A DNA stretch of 47,339 bases, taken from assembly GCF_029258575.1 (NCBI RefSeq), contig NZ_JARHYI010000004.1:1-47339 (forward strand). The letters are read 5' to 3'. How positions within the stretch are numbered: position 1 is the first letter of the stretch; each line of letters opens with the position of its first letter. This document shows, in pieces, positions 1 to 10,048 of the stretch. Below the pieces are notes generated by a model. It did not search any database. It was not told the origin of the DNA and worked only from the letters and a program-made list of their open reading frames with translations. The DNA is from Brachyspira sp. GTDB lineage: Bacteria > Spirochaetota > Brachyspiria > Brachyspirales > Brachyspiraceae. A program made the position numbers and the translations under genes.

Positions 1-1348
1 ACACTTTATTTCTGTAATTATATTTATCTAGAAATTTATCATAATATTCTATTGGAATAATAGTATTATTATTTTTTTTAGTTGGAATAGAATTATTTGA
101 ACTTTTTATATCATCAACTGTATTTAATATTGTAAATATATGCGAATTTTTATAAAGAGTAAAATAAGATCTATTATTTGTAAATAAAGCATTATCTATA
201 TATATATATTCCATCAATTCATATAATTTAGATATTACTTTTTTACTTGCTATATCCCAATTACATTTTTCTTCCAATAATTTCTTACCAAATTCCAAAG
301 ATCTATTACATATTTTCTCATCAGTTAAAGCTAATATTATTGCTTTAGATATATCCTCTTCATCATATGGATCAAAAGAACACTCTTCTAAAACTAGCTC
401 TTTAGTAGCCGATACATTAGAAGAAAAAGATGGAGTATTACAAGCATAACTTTCCAATATTGTTAAACCTAATCCTTCGTATAATGAAGGTAGTATTGTA
501 GCTTTTGATTTAGTTATTAATTTTATTAATTTATCATCTGATATAAAACCAGTAAATATTATATTATTCTTAGTAATATTATTTTTTCTTATTTCTTCTT
601 CAACAATTTTATCATATTCCTTACTAACTTTGCCACATAAATATAATTTGCTATCTCTTGGAATTTGATTGTTATTATATGCTATTGCAAATCCTTTAAT
701 TAATTTCAATGCATTTTTTCTAGGATCATCATAAGCTGATGTAAAAACTATATTATTCTTTCTTTTATAAAAGTTATATTTATCTAATTTCAAATTATTA
801 AATTTAGTATCTACACCACCATATATATTTGTTATTTTATTTTCATCTATATTTAAATATTTAACAAAATCATTTTTAGTAAATTCACTATTTGAAAACA
901 TATGGTCTAAAATATAAGTAGTTTCTAGATGTAAAATATATTTATTTTTATTATAAAATACATATTTATTTTCTAATACTAATGGTATTATATCATGTAT
1001 TATAGAAACTATTTTTTTTGAATTATTTAATAATTTTTTTGGAAATAATTTATCAAAAAATGTTACTGAATAATCTAATTTATTTTCATTTGTTACCAAA
1101 ATATCATCAAAGAAATAAAAATCAAATTTTTCTTTAAAATTATAAGTATCTAATTTATTATAGAAATAATAATTAACATAGTTATTTCTATAATTAAATT
1201 TAGGTATTTCATTTTCATTAACTTTGAATATCGAAACATTTACTTCAGGAAAATTTTTTAATATATGATCTATTAGTGAGTAAACATATCTCCCTATACC
1301 TCTATGTAATGATGTTTCATATATTCGGCAATCAAATAGTATTCTCAT
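1..1348 (-). CDS. Glycosyltransferase (GT4-type), 3' end outside window
   Basis: This open frame of about 449 codons starts at the ATG at 1348 and runs off the left edge. It closely resembles the glycosyltransferase at 1853-3259: both have a start like RILFD(C/F)R, the glycine-rich stretch RGIGRY, and the nucleotide-sugar-binding core SLYEGLGL..ESYACNTP with the E-x7-E acid pair typical of GT-B fold family 4. It probably transfers a sugar onto a cell-surface polysaccharide in the cytoplasm. After the region shared with its paralogue (roughly residue 370 on) it continues with unrelated sequence out of the window, so it may be a multi-domain or fused transferase. The N-terminal module that its paralogue carries in frame lies here in a separate overlapping frame (1332-1586), which suggests a frameshift. 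The family is clear; the acceptor and sugar cannot be told. Confidence 0.8.
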   Translation of the reverse strand, partial: MRILFDCRIYETSLHRGIGRYVYSLIDHILKNFPEVNVSIFKVNENEIPKFNYRNNYVNYYFYNKLDTYNFKEKFDFYFFDDILVTNENKLDYSVTFFDKLFPKKLLNNSKKIVSIIHDIIPLVLENKYVFYNKNKYILHLETTYILDHMFSNSEFTKNDFVKYLNIDENKITNIYGGVDTKFNNLKLDKYNFYKRKNNIVFTSAYDDPRKNALKLIKGFAIAYNNNQIPRDSKLYLCGKVSKEYDKIVEEEIRKNNITKNNIIFTGFISDDKLIKLITKSKATILPSLYEGLGLTILESYACNTPSFSSNVSATKELVLEECSFDPYDEEDISKAIILALTDEKICNRSLEFGKKLLEEKCNWDIASKKVISKLYELMEYIYIDNALFTNNRSYFTLYKNSHIFTILNTVDDIKSSNNSIPTKKNNNTIIPIEYYDKFLDKYNYRNKV

Positions 1349-1586
1349 ATTTATTAGCCTTTATCTGTTTATTATTAGCAAATAACTTATATGATTCTAA
1401 TTTATATAATTCTTTAGAAAAATAATTAGTAAATGTGTATTCTTCAATATTTGTAATTTTATCTTCTATATTATTTAATTTGTGAATTAATCTTAACTCT
1501 AATGGTTTAGTAATTATCTTTATACCAAATATAGTTCGTATTCTATATATATCTTCATCTCTTTTAGAATAAATAAACTTAAACAT
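1332..1586 (-). pseudogene. Detached N-terminal module of the glycosyltransferase at 1-1348
   Basis: This frame of 84 codons overlaps the start of the downstream glycosyltransferase by 17 bases. Its beginning (Y-K-R-D-E-D-I-Y-R-I-R-T-I-F-G-I-K-I) matches the N-terminus of the intact paralogue at 1853-3259 (I-Y-C-I-R-T-I-L-G-I-R-I-T-T-K-P), and its length up to the junction is almost the same as the paralogue's 79 residues before RILFD. The simplest reading is that the two frames were one gene, now out of register right at the linker. A short translated leader peptide coupled to the transferase is the alternative. Its function is unknown. Confidence 0.6.
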
Positions 1587-1652
1587 AAAAACCTCTATAA
1601 AAATAATTAGTAATATTTGTTATATATTCATTAAAATAAATATATATTTTCA

Positions 1653-3259
<1,607 letters not shown>

Positions 3260-3719
3260 AAACTTTACCTAATAATATATATTATCCTAATTTATTTTTT
3301 AGTATAATATTTTTTAATAAAAGCAGTAATTGCAATCACTATATTCCTAAAATGATAATCAAAATATTTTAAGAAAAAAATTGATATTCTTATATAATAC
3401 TATTGTAATGCTTTTTTATCAAGTATAAAAAGTCCTTTCAAAACAATTTTTAATAATTTGAAAAATAATATTTAATATAAAAATATATTTTTTACATCCT
3501 TGAATAATAAGCGATTTTATTATATAATATTTGATTATATTTGTAATATTAAAGAATTTTAAATATTATGTAAAGTTCTTCAATATGATACAAATTTTGC
3601 ACTTTTTGGTACATTTTGCGGCGGGAAAAAGTACGATTTTAAATAAATTCTATGCCGCATATAATACAAAATATAATAAATAATCTAAAACTATTTATAA
3701 TAAAAGAGGAAATAAATAA
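3260..3719. other. Intergenic region between divergent genes, with a GC-rich patch
   Basis: No gene is visible in these 460 bases. Most of it is extremely AT-rich. The exception is the stretch at about 3597-3657, which holds a GCGGCGGG run flanked by the 7-base inverted repeat ACTTTTT (3601-3607) / AAAAAGT (3626-3632). A TATAAT at 3660-3665 could be the -10 box for the gene at 3720, but no convincing -35 lies 16-18 bases before it. The GC-rich patch would then sit over the -35 region, where a regulator could act. Confidence 0.4.
3394..3422 (-). promoter_or_regulatory. Candidate promoter for the glycosyltransferase genes
   Basis: Reading the minus strand, TTGATA (3422-3417) and TATTAT (3399-3394) are separated by 17 bases, about 135 bases upstream of the glycosyltransferase start at 3259. 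In such AT-rich DNA, matches of this kind also arise by chance. Confidence 0.35.
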
Positions 3720-6700
3720 ATGGCAAAACTTTCGCATCTGGAAAAAGAGTACATCAAAGCTAATTATAAAAATAAAAGTATTGATGAACTTGCAAAAAAG
3801 CTTGAAAAAGACAGAGGGTTAATAGAAGAATATATTAATAATCTGCAAAACAATCAAAAAAACAATACAAAAACTAATAAGAAAGAAAAACCTAACAAAG
3901 AAAAAAGCGGAAATATGCTTTCAAAATTATTTAATAAAAAGGATAATCAGGAACCTATTTTCAAAAGATATAAGATACAACCTTATAATCTTTCAAAAAT
4001 AGATGCTGTATTTGCGGCTATTACTTTTATTTTTACTTTCTTATTGTATTTGTTTACACTCACTCCTTCTCTTTCCGCTGGAGATAATGGAGAGCTTACA
4101 ACTGCTGCATATTTCTTGGGCGTAGGACATGCTCCGGGATATCCTTTCTATACTTTAATGTCCAAATTATTTACTTATATACCTATAGGCAATATTGCTT
4201 GGAGAACTAATTTATTCTCTGGTACATGTGCAGCATTTGCAATGATTTTCTTCTATCTTATTATGGTTAAAGTATTAGGGCAAAATAGAGTAGAAAAAGG
4301 ATTCTCACCTATAGTGCAAATACCAGCACTTTTAGCAAGCGTAGCTTTTGCTATATCTGATAATATGTGGGCACAGGCTACTATGGCAGAAGTTTACAGC
4401 TTGAATATACTTCAAATAGCTTCTATGCTTTTAATATTAGTTTATTGGTTTGAAAGTGTGTGGAAACATGCCGATGATGAAATACCTTATTACGGTAATA
4501 AATATTTAATGGCATTTGGATTTTTATATGGGGTAGCACTTGCAAATCACCATGTAACTTTACCTTTCGCTTTTGCTCCTCTTTTGTTTATAGCTATTGT
4601 GTTATTTTTGGTTCATAAAGATAGATATATCAATCATATAGAAACTTCATTTATATCAATATTTGTATTTTTAGTATTGTTATTTATAGGAGGTTTCGGA
4701 TACTATAGATTTATTATGAATTATGAGGCTTATTTATATTTTCCTCCGGGAGTAGCATCAAATGATTCAATATTCTCTATAATATTCAAGCCTTTTACTG
4801 ATATGAATATATTAAGCGATATATTTACAGCTCTTGCTAATGGTTCTTATTTAAGACCTGATATGATACAGAATTTAAAAGCCCCTTTCTACCCTACTTT
4901 ATATAAAGGTATGTTCTTAGTGTTCTGGCCTTTATTCTTGGTAGTAGTTTGGTGCTTGGTCTATAGATATTTCTTATGCAAAATAGATAAATTCAATAAT
5001 GATAATGATTTCATTACTGGAATATCAATATCATATTATAAAATGCTTTTAATGCTTGCTGTAGGCGTTATGATATATGCGTATATGCCTATAAGAGCAA
5101 GAGCATTACCTCCTCTAAACTGGGGACAGTTGAATGAACCTTCAGGCTGGGAAAATTTAAGCTATTTATTTAGTATGATACATAGAAAGCAGTACGGAGC
5201 TTCAGGAAATGATATAGCTGCTGCATTCATACTTCACCCTGAACAAGTATCAGCTTTAATTAATATATTCAAAACTCAATTAACAGTATTAGGGTTATTA
5301 TTCTTAATACCTGGATTATTCCAAATATTTAAGAAAAATAAATTTATGGGAATATTCTCAGTATTCGGACTTTTGAGTTTTGCAGTATCATTAATGGCAT
5401 ATACTAATCCTCCCCCAAGTGTAAGAACTTTATCTTTTGTAGAAGTATTTTTCTTACCAGCAACTTTATATATGCTTGTGATAATAGGTTTTGGTATTCA
5501 ATGGTATATGGAATATTTTAATACTAATATAAAAAATGTATTAAAACCTGCCTCAGAAGAAATAGCAGATACTTCATTGAAGCCCTATCATGCTATATCA
5601 ATCATAGCAATACTTGCAATAATGATTCCTATATTTGTTATGAATCTAAGCAGAAATAACAACTCAAAAGATTTCAGCAATCATGACTATTCATACAATA
5701 TGATGAACTCACTTCCAGACAATGCTATATTTGCAACAGAGGGAGGAGATAATCAAGTATTTGGACTTGTATATTATACTATGGTTGAAAGAAGAAGACC
5801 TGATTTAAAAATATATGACCAAAAGGGAAATGTATTTGAAAGAATATACGGCAACCTTATGAAAACTGATGGCAGATGGCTTGGAGATATAAGTGATGCT
5901 GTAGATAAAGATTTTATAGAATCAGGCAGACCTTATTATATGGCTTGGAGAAGAGAAGGACTTCATAGATTGGGCGATTATTATTTTAAGGCTTACGGAC
6001 TTGTATTTAAAGTACAGCCTATAAAATATGCTTTAGTTGATGAATTAGAATTCTTTAAAGTGCTTACGGTTAATGATTATAAAAATATTGCTAAAGAGCA
6101 TTTGAAAAGAGATTATGAAAATGAAAAAATAGCGTCTGATTTGAATGCCTTATTAGATGAAGGATTAATTTCAATTGATAGAAAAAATTTATACAATGGA
6201 AATGAAGAAATAACTTTTGTAAAAATGTATGAGCTTCCTTTCCCTCAATTCAAAACAGAAGATGATTATTGGAATAGCTACACTATGCAAGGTACTGCCG
6301 AAGAGATTTCTAATTATGATTTTTTAACTAGAGAAATATTTGTAAGCTCTTATTCTCTTGCTAAAATAGATATGTACAACAGACGCATAAAAACATATCA
6401 AAAATTATTGGGCTTTATGGGTAATGGAGATATTGCTAAAAACGGTATCACTAGAGTTCAAGCAAATGAAAAAATAGCAGAGTTTCAAGATTTGAAAAAG
6501 CAGGAAGAGGATAAAATGCTTACAATAGGTTTTGATATGTCAAATGTATATTTTGCTGTTGGAAATCAAGCTATTATAGATGAGAATTATGAAAGAGCTG
6601 CTAATATGTTTGAAGAACTTATAAAGTTAGAAAAACTTATTTATCCTGCATATTTTAATTTGGCTGCTTCATATGAATATTTAGCACGTTCTAAAGATAC

Positions 6701-7451
6701 ACCTTATGATAAGGAAGCATATTATTTGAATAAAGCTAAAGATGTTCTTTCAAGAGCTGAAAAAACTTTCCATAGAGGTAAAAATATTGGAGATGCTGCT
6801 AGAGAGCAAAATCAAACTTATCAGCAGGTAAAACAGTTTATGGCTAGAATAGATGCCCAATTAAGAACAACAAGACAGCAGGCGGATAATTTAAAAGCTC
6901 AGGCTATGAAAGAAGATACTTTTGAAAGCTATTCTTCTTATGCTAATTATATATATCAAAATAGACAGGATATAGAAGAAACTTTATGGGCTAAATTAGA
7001 AGCTAAAAAAAGAGCAAAAAATAAAGAGCATATAGTAGGTGTTAATAAAGATGTATCTATTCTTTATGCTAATTTGGGAGATACTGCAAGTTCTATAAGT
7101 ATATTGAATGATACATTAAAAATCCCTGATTTAACTAGAGATGAAATAAAGGGATTAGAATTCGATTTAGCTAATATATATCTCAATAATAAAATGTATG
7201 ATGAATCTATACAAACATATTCAAAATATACTAATGATCTTACTCAGGATGGAGCATTTGCTTTGTATGCCATAGGTCATATATATGTAGAACAGAATAA
7301 GATTGTAGAAGCTTTGAATATTTATAATGATTTTAGAAGAGTAATGTCTCCTTTAGCTGCTACTAATGATGTTATAGCGAATTTAGATAAAGATGTTGAA
7401 AGCAGAAGACTTCAGATAATGCAGTATTTAGGAACTGTAAAACAACAATAA
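3720..7451 (+). CDS. DUF2723 multi-spanning membrane protein with N-terminal HTH-like segment and C-terminal TPR region
   Basis: The ATG at 3720 follows the ribosome-binding site AGAGGAAA. Residues 1-45 look like a small helix-turn-helix (ANYKNKSIDELAKKLEKD), followed by a lysine/asparagine-rich linker to about 75. About a dozen membrane segments follow, to about residue 650. The loop with S-A-G-D-N-G-E-L (Asp122) and HAPGYPFY is the hallmark of DUF2723, a family related to GT-C glycosyltransferases that use lipid-linked sugars, with the acidic residue at the active site. From about 930 the protein becomes helical with TPR-like repeats (YFNLAASYEYLA, ALYAIGHIYVEQNK). At 1243 residues it is long for the family because of the TPR tail. 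A role in transferring a sugar to a surface protein or glycan is inferred. A terminator follows directly, so it is transcribed alone. Confidence 0.8.
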   Translation: MAKLSHLEKEYIKANYKNKSIDELAKKLEKDRGLIEEYINNLQNNQKNNTKTNKKEKPNKEKSGNMLSKLFNKKDNQEPIFKRYKIQPYNLSKIDAVFAAITFIFTFLLYLFTLTPSLSAGDNGELTTAAYFLGVGHAPGYPFYTLMSKLFTYIPIGNIAWRTNLFSGTCAAFAMIFFYLIMVKVLGQNRVEKGFSPIVQIPALLASVAFAISDNMWAQATMAEVYSLNILQIASMLLILVYWFESVWKHADDEIPYYGNKYLMAFGFLYGVALANHHVTLPFAFAPLLFIAIVLFLVHKDRYINHIETSFISIFVFLVLLFIGGFGYYRFIMNYEAYLYFPPGVASNDSIFSIIFKPFTDMNILSDIFTALANGSYLRPDMIQNLKAPFYPTLYKGMFLVFWPLFLVVVWCLVYRYFLCKIDKFNNDNDFITGISISYYKMLLMLAVGVMIYAYMPIRARALPPLNWGQLNEPSGWENLSYLFSMIHRKQYGASGNDIAAAFILHPEQVSALINIFKTQLTVLGLLFLIPGLFQIFKKNKFMGIFSVFGLLSFAVSLMAYTNPPPSVRTLSFVEVFFLPATLYMLVIIGFGIQWYMEYFNTNIKNVLKPASEEIADTSLKPYHAISIIAILAIMIPIFVMNLSRNNNSKDFSNHDYSYNMMNSLPDNAIFATEGGDNQVFGLVYYTMVERRRPDLKIYDQKGNVFERIYGNLMKTDGRWLGDISDAVDKDFIESGRPYYMAWRREGLHRLGDYYFKAYGLVFKVQPIKYALVDELEFFKVLTVNDYKNIAKEHLKRDYENEKIASDLNALLDEGLISIDRKNLYNGNEEITFVKMYELPFPQFKTEDDYWNSYTMQGTAEEISNYDFLTREIFVSSYSLAKIDMYNRRIKTYQKLLGFMGNGDIAKNGITRVQANEKIAEFQDLKKQEEDKMLTIGFDMSNVYFAVGNQAIIDENYERAANMFEELIKLEKLIYPAYFNLAASYEYLARSKDTPYDKEAYYLNKAKDVLSRAEKTFHRGKNIGDAAREQNQTYQQVKQFMARIDAQLRTTRQQADNLKAQAMKEDTFESYSSYANYIYQNRQDIEETLWAKLEAKKRAKNKEHIVGVNKDVSILYANLGDTASSISILNDTLKIPDLTRDEIKGLEFDLANIYLNNKMYDESIQTYSKYTNDLTQDGAFALYAIGHIYVEQNKIVEALNIYNDFRRVMSPLAATNDVIANLDKDVESRRLQIMQYLGTVKQQ

Positions 7452-7472
7452 TAAGTTAGTTTAATAAATAAT

Positions 7473-7504
7473 AAGAACTGCCTATTATAGGCAGTTCTTT
7501 TTTA
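7473..7504 (+). terminator. Rho-independent terminator after the DUF2723 gene
   Basis: A perfect 10-bp stem AAGAACTGCC (7473-7482) / GGCAGTTCTT (7490-7499) with a 7-base loop is followed by a T run, 22 bases after the stop codon. The A run before the stem lets it also serve the convergent methyltransferase gene on the minus strand. Confidence 0.9.
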
Positions 7505-7514
7505 ATCAGGCGAA

Positions 7515-8078
7515 TTATTTTCTTAAAATGGCAAAATTATTACATCCTAATTGAAAATATTTATGTTTTTCAACTATAAAATTTGATAATTTAGCAGAAT
7601 ATAATATGTCTTTCTTGTTATAGTACTTTTTATGATCTTCTATTTCCACTCTATCTATAATTTTGAGATTATAAGCCATAAATTCCAATATAGGTTTAGC
7701 TATTTTGGAAGGAACTGTTAGTATAAGTCTACCACCTGGTTTTAAAACTCTATTGATCTCTTTTAAAATATCATCAGCATAACTTAAATGTTCCAATACA
7801 GCAAGCATAGTTACAATATCGAAACTTTCATCTTCAAAAGGTAACTTATTTTCTAATGTCAATTTTATAGTTTCTAATTTATTAGTTTTTAATTCAGGTG
7901 GTTTAAAATCTATACCAATGCCAAAATCTATATATTTTTCAATACCTTTTAGTAATTTGCATTCTGTACCACAACCTACATCTAGTAATTTACAATTTTC
8001 GTATTTAATTATACTTGGCTTCACCATATTAAATCTATATTCACCAAGAAATTTATCAAAAAATTTTTTATACAACAT
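7515..8078 (-). CDS. Class I SAM-dependent methyltransferase (Methyltransf_11 type), 187 aa
   Basis: This small soluble methyltransferase has motif I LLDVGCGTE near residue 33, an acidic residue at the end of strand 2 (GIGIDF), the region FDIVTMLAVLEHL (motif IV), and LKPGGRLILTVP (motif V/VI), which together define the UbiE/Methyltransf_11 group. The substrate cannot be deduced; small stand-alone members near polysaccharide genes often act on sugars or lipids, but that is only context. The gene stands alone: a shared terminator lies at its 3' end and about 250 non-coding bases precede it. Its ribosome-binding site AAGGAAA is buried in an 18-bp hairpin ending four bases before the ATG, so translation is probably structure-controlled. 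Confidence 0.8.
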   Translation of the reverse strand: MLYKKFFDKFLGEYRFNMVKPSIIKYENCKLLDVGCGTECKLLKGIEKYIDFGIGIDFKPPELKTNKLETIKLTLENKLPFEDESFDIVTMLAVLEHLSYADDILKEINRVLKPGGRLILTVPSKIAKPILEFMAYNLKIIDRVEIEDHKKYYNKKDILYSAKLSNFIVEKHKYFQLGCNNFAILRK

Positions 8079-8082
8079 ATAA

Positions 8083-8123
8083 TTTCCTTAATTATTTTTT
8101 CAATAAAAAAATAATTAAGGAAA
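8083..8123 (-). promoter_or_regulatory. Hairpin that sequesters the ribosome-binding site of the methyltransferase
   Basis: An 18-bp perfect inverted repeat (8083-8100 with 8106-8123, 5-base loop) lies directly before the start codon at 8078. On the transcript, the 3' arm ends in AAGGAAA, the Shine-Dalgarno, with 7 bases to the ATG. The 5' arm is fully complementary to it, so ribosomes could bind only when the hairpin is open. The stem is mostly A-U pairs with two G-C pairs, so it could be temperature-sensitive or need an activator. It is not followed by a gene-free T run, so it is a poor terminator candidate on this strand. Confidence 0.6.
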
Positions 8124-8332
8124 ATATTTATTTTTTATAAATTGTTTAATGAAAAATAAGTAATTAATTATATACAATAAATTGATATAATTTTTTGCAA
8201 CAAGTATAAATTTGTTTAATGAGATTAAATATAAAAAAGTTAGAAGATTATTGTTTGTTTGTTCATAAATTTATCCAAAATATTGGGTTATTATACCATA
8301 ATAAAAAAAATAGTCAATTTAATAGTATAATT

Positions 8333-9007
8333 TTAACTAACAATAAGTACAAATTCTCTTTTCTTATTATCCTGATACTTACTGCATATACTAGATATAC
8401 TATCCAAAACTATTTCCTCATTTTCAGTAGTTAAATCCAAACATAATGCTATCTCTTTATCTTTTGAATAAATCTTTTTAACGGCATTTAAAACTTTACC
8501 CAATCTATATGGGGTATCCAATATTATAATTGGTACATTCAATTTTTTAAGATACAATAATTTTCTCTCCCTCTCCCTATCATCGCGAGGTAAAAGACCA
8601 GCATAATAAAATTCTTTAAAATTAAAAGGAAGGCACATAATAGCTGCTGTAATACTGCTTACACCTGCAATAGGCTTTACTTTTATATTATGGGAATAGC
8701 AATACTCAAGAAGAAGCTTTCCTGGATCTTCTAAAACAGGAGTACCGCAGTCGCTTATAAGAGTTACTATTTTACAATTAACAATTTTAGTAATGATCTC
8801 ATCTATATCTCTAGATTTTTTTGTATGCTCGCTAAACTCTATCAAGCTTTCTTTTTCTTTTTTGATACCTAATGCTTTAAAAAGTGTAGTAGCCTCTCTG
8901 AAACTCTCTACTAAGATAATATCACTTTCAATCAAAACTTCTTTCAATCTTTCTGTATTATCTTTATAATTACCTATATCTCTTGCTGCAACATAAATCG
9001 TTAGCAT
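8333..9007 (-). CDS. rsmI: RsmI-like SAM-dependent methyltransferase (tetrapyrrole methylase fold), 224 aa
   Basis: RsmI 2'-O-methylates C1402 of 16S rRNA in the decoding centre. This protein has the family pattern: a start LTIYVAARDIGN (usually VATPIGN), IILVESFREA where EDTR is usual, the SAM-binding loop SDCGTPVLEDPG, and PIAGVSSITAAI followed by FYYAGLLPRDDRER. It is shorter (224 versus about 275-290 residues) and lacks the C-terminal extension, like the short RsmI-type proteins of some host-associated bacteria. The divergence in the first two motifs leaves some doubt about the exact target. It is the last gene of a minus-strand group, 9 bases after the amidase gene. Confidence 0.7.
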   Translation of the reverse strand: MLTIYVAARDIGNYKDNTERLKEVLIESDIILVESFREATTLFKALGIKKEKESLIEFSEHTKKSRDIDEIITKIVNCKIVTLISDCGTPVLEDPGKLLLEYCYSHNIKVKPIAGVSSITAAIMCLPFNFKEFYYAGLLPRDDRERERKLLYLKKLNVPIIILDTPYRLGKVLNAVKKIYSKDKEIALCLDLTTENEEIVLDSISSICSKYQDNKKREFVLIVS

Positions 9008-9016
9008 AGTATTTTC

Positions 9017-10048
9017 CTATCTCTTTAATAAACTATTTGTATTATAATGCCAATTTGTACTTACTATATTATTACTTATAAATATATTTGTATAGAATGT
9101 ATTTGTAAAAAATTTATTAAGTTTGGATCTTTCTTCCATTTCGTTAATTTTTCTTACTTTCAAATTCAAAGCCCTTATAATGGCATAACTTTCATTATCA
9201 ATATTACCATCTATTTTTTCAGGTCTGAAATGACATTGAAAAGCATATAAAACTTTTCTAGAAGTAAAATCCCATACATTATTTGTAGGCATACTAGTAT
9301 AACCATATTTGATAAACTCTTCTTTCATTTTCAAAACAGAAGTTTTTCTATATTCATTATCATTCAAAAAATTAGTATAATCATAATCATCATACCAAAT
9401 TCCCAAATTATATTCATCATGAAGTCTTTTCCATGGGAATTTAGGACCAGGATCTTTTTTTCTATAAGGAGCTATATCAGAATGCCCCAATATATTATAA
9501 GGCTTTATATAATATTTCTCTATTAAAGACTTAAGTAAATATACAATCTTATCTATTTGACTATCATCAAACTCTAAATATTCATCATAAGGAGTAAAAA
9601 ATAAATTTTCTCTCTCTATTTTAGTCATTCTATTTAATTTTTCATAAGTATTTGTAACCTTTTGCAAAAAACCTAAATTTACTATTTCTATACCTATAGA
9701 AGAATCATTCATACTATATCTATTATCAAACATAGTAATACCAGCATGCCAAGCTCTATCATTATCATCTACAAGTTTATATATTGGATCATCTTCTCTT
9801 GTAGTTATAAGATAATGTGATGATACCCCAGGATCTGTTAATACTTTCAAAGATAAATCATCATTTAAAGCTGTATAATGAAGTATAATATATTTTATTC
9901 TCAAATTATATGCAGGAGATTTGAAAACACTAGAAACTTTCGGTGCTATTTTTCTAGTTCTTATAGGTGTCATATCATTATTATTATTGCATGATATAAA
10001 TGCTAATAATATCATTAATAAAAAAATTACTCTAAAAAGTTTAAACAT
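9017..10048 (-). CDS. N-acetylmuramoyl-L-alanine amidase lipoprotein (Amidase_2/AmiD-like)
   Basis: This enzyme is predicted to cleave the bond between N-acetylmuramic acid and the stem peptide of peptidoglycan or its fragments. It begins with a lipoprotein signal (hydrophobic stretch to LLAFISC, lipidated cysteine at about residue 20), so it is anchored in a membrane facing the periplasm. The Amidase_2 core contains YIILHYTA (zinc-ligand His), the WHAG region and ILGHSDIAPYRKKDPG, with the second histidine and the aspartate/lysine pair before DPGPKFPW. The C-terminal part resembles the small helical peptidoglycan-binding domain that AmiD also has. At 343 residues it is somewhat longer than AmiD. 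It overlaps the CHAT-protease gene upstream by 8 bases (ATGTTTAA), which implies translational coupling. Confidence 0.85.
   Translation of the reverse strand: MFKLFRVIFLLMILLAFISCNNNNDMTPIRTRKIAPKVSSVFKSPAYNLRIKYIILHYTALNDDLSLKVLTDPGVSSHYLITTREDDPIYKLVDDNDRAWHAGITMFDNRYSMNDSSIGIEIVNLGFLQKVTNTYEKLNRMTKIERENLFFTPYDEYLEFDDSQIDKIVYLLKSLIEKYYIKPYNILGHSDIAPYRKKDPGPKFPWKRLHDEYNLGIWYDDYDYTNFLNDNEYRKTSVLKMKEEFIKYGYTSMPTNNVWDFTSRKVLYAFQCHFRPEKIDGNIDNESYAIIRALNLKVRKINEMEERSKLNKFFTNTFYTNIFISNNIVSTNWHYNTNSLLKR

Noticed and set aside
8219-8434. A 71-codon open frame on the plus strand overlapping rsmI
   Set aside because: It overlaps the 3' end of a clear gene on the other strand, has no ribosome-binding site and its composition is that of random AT-rich DNA.
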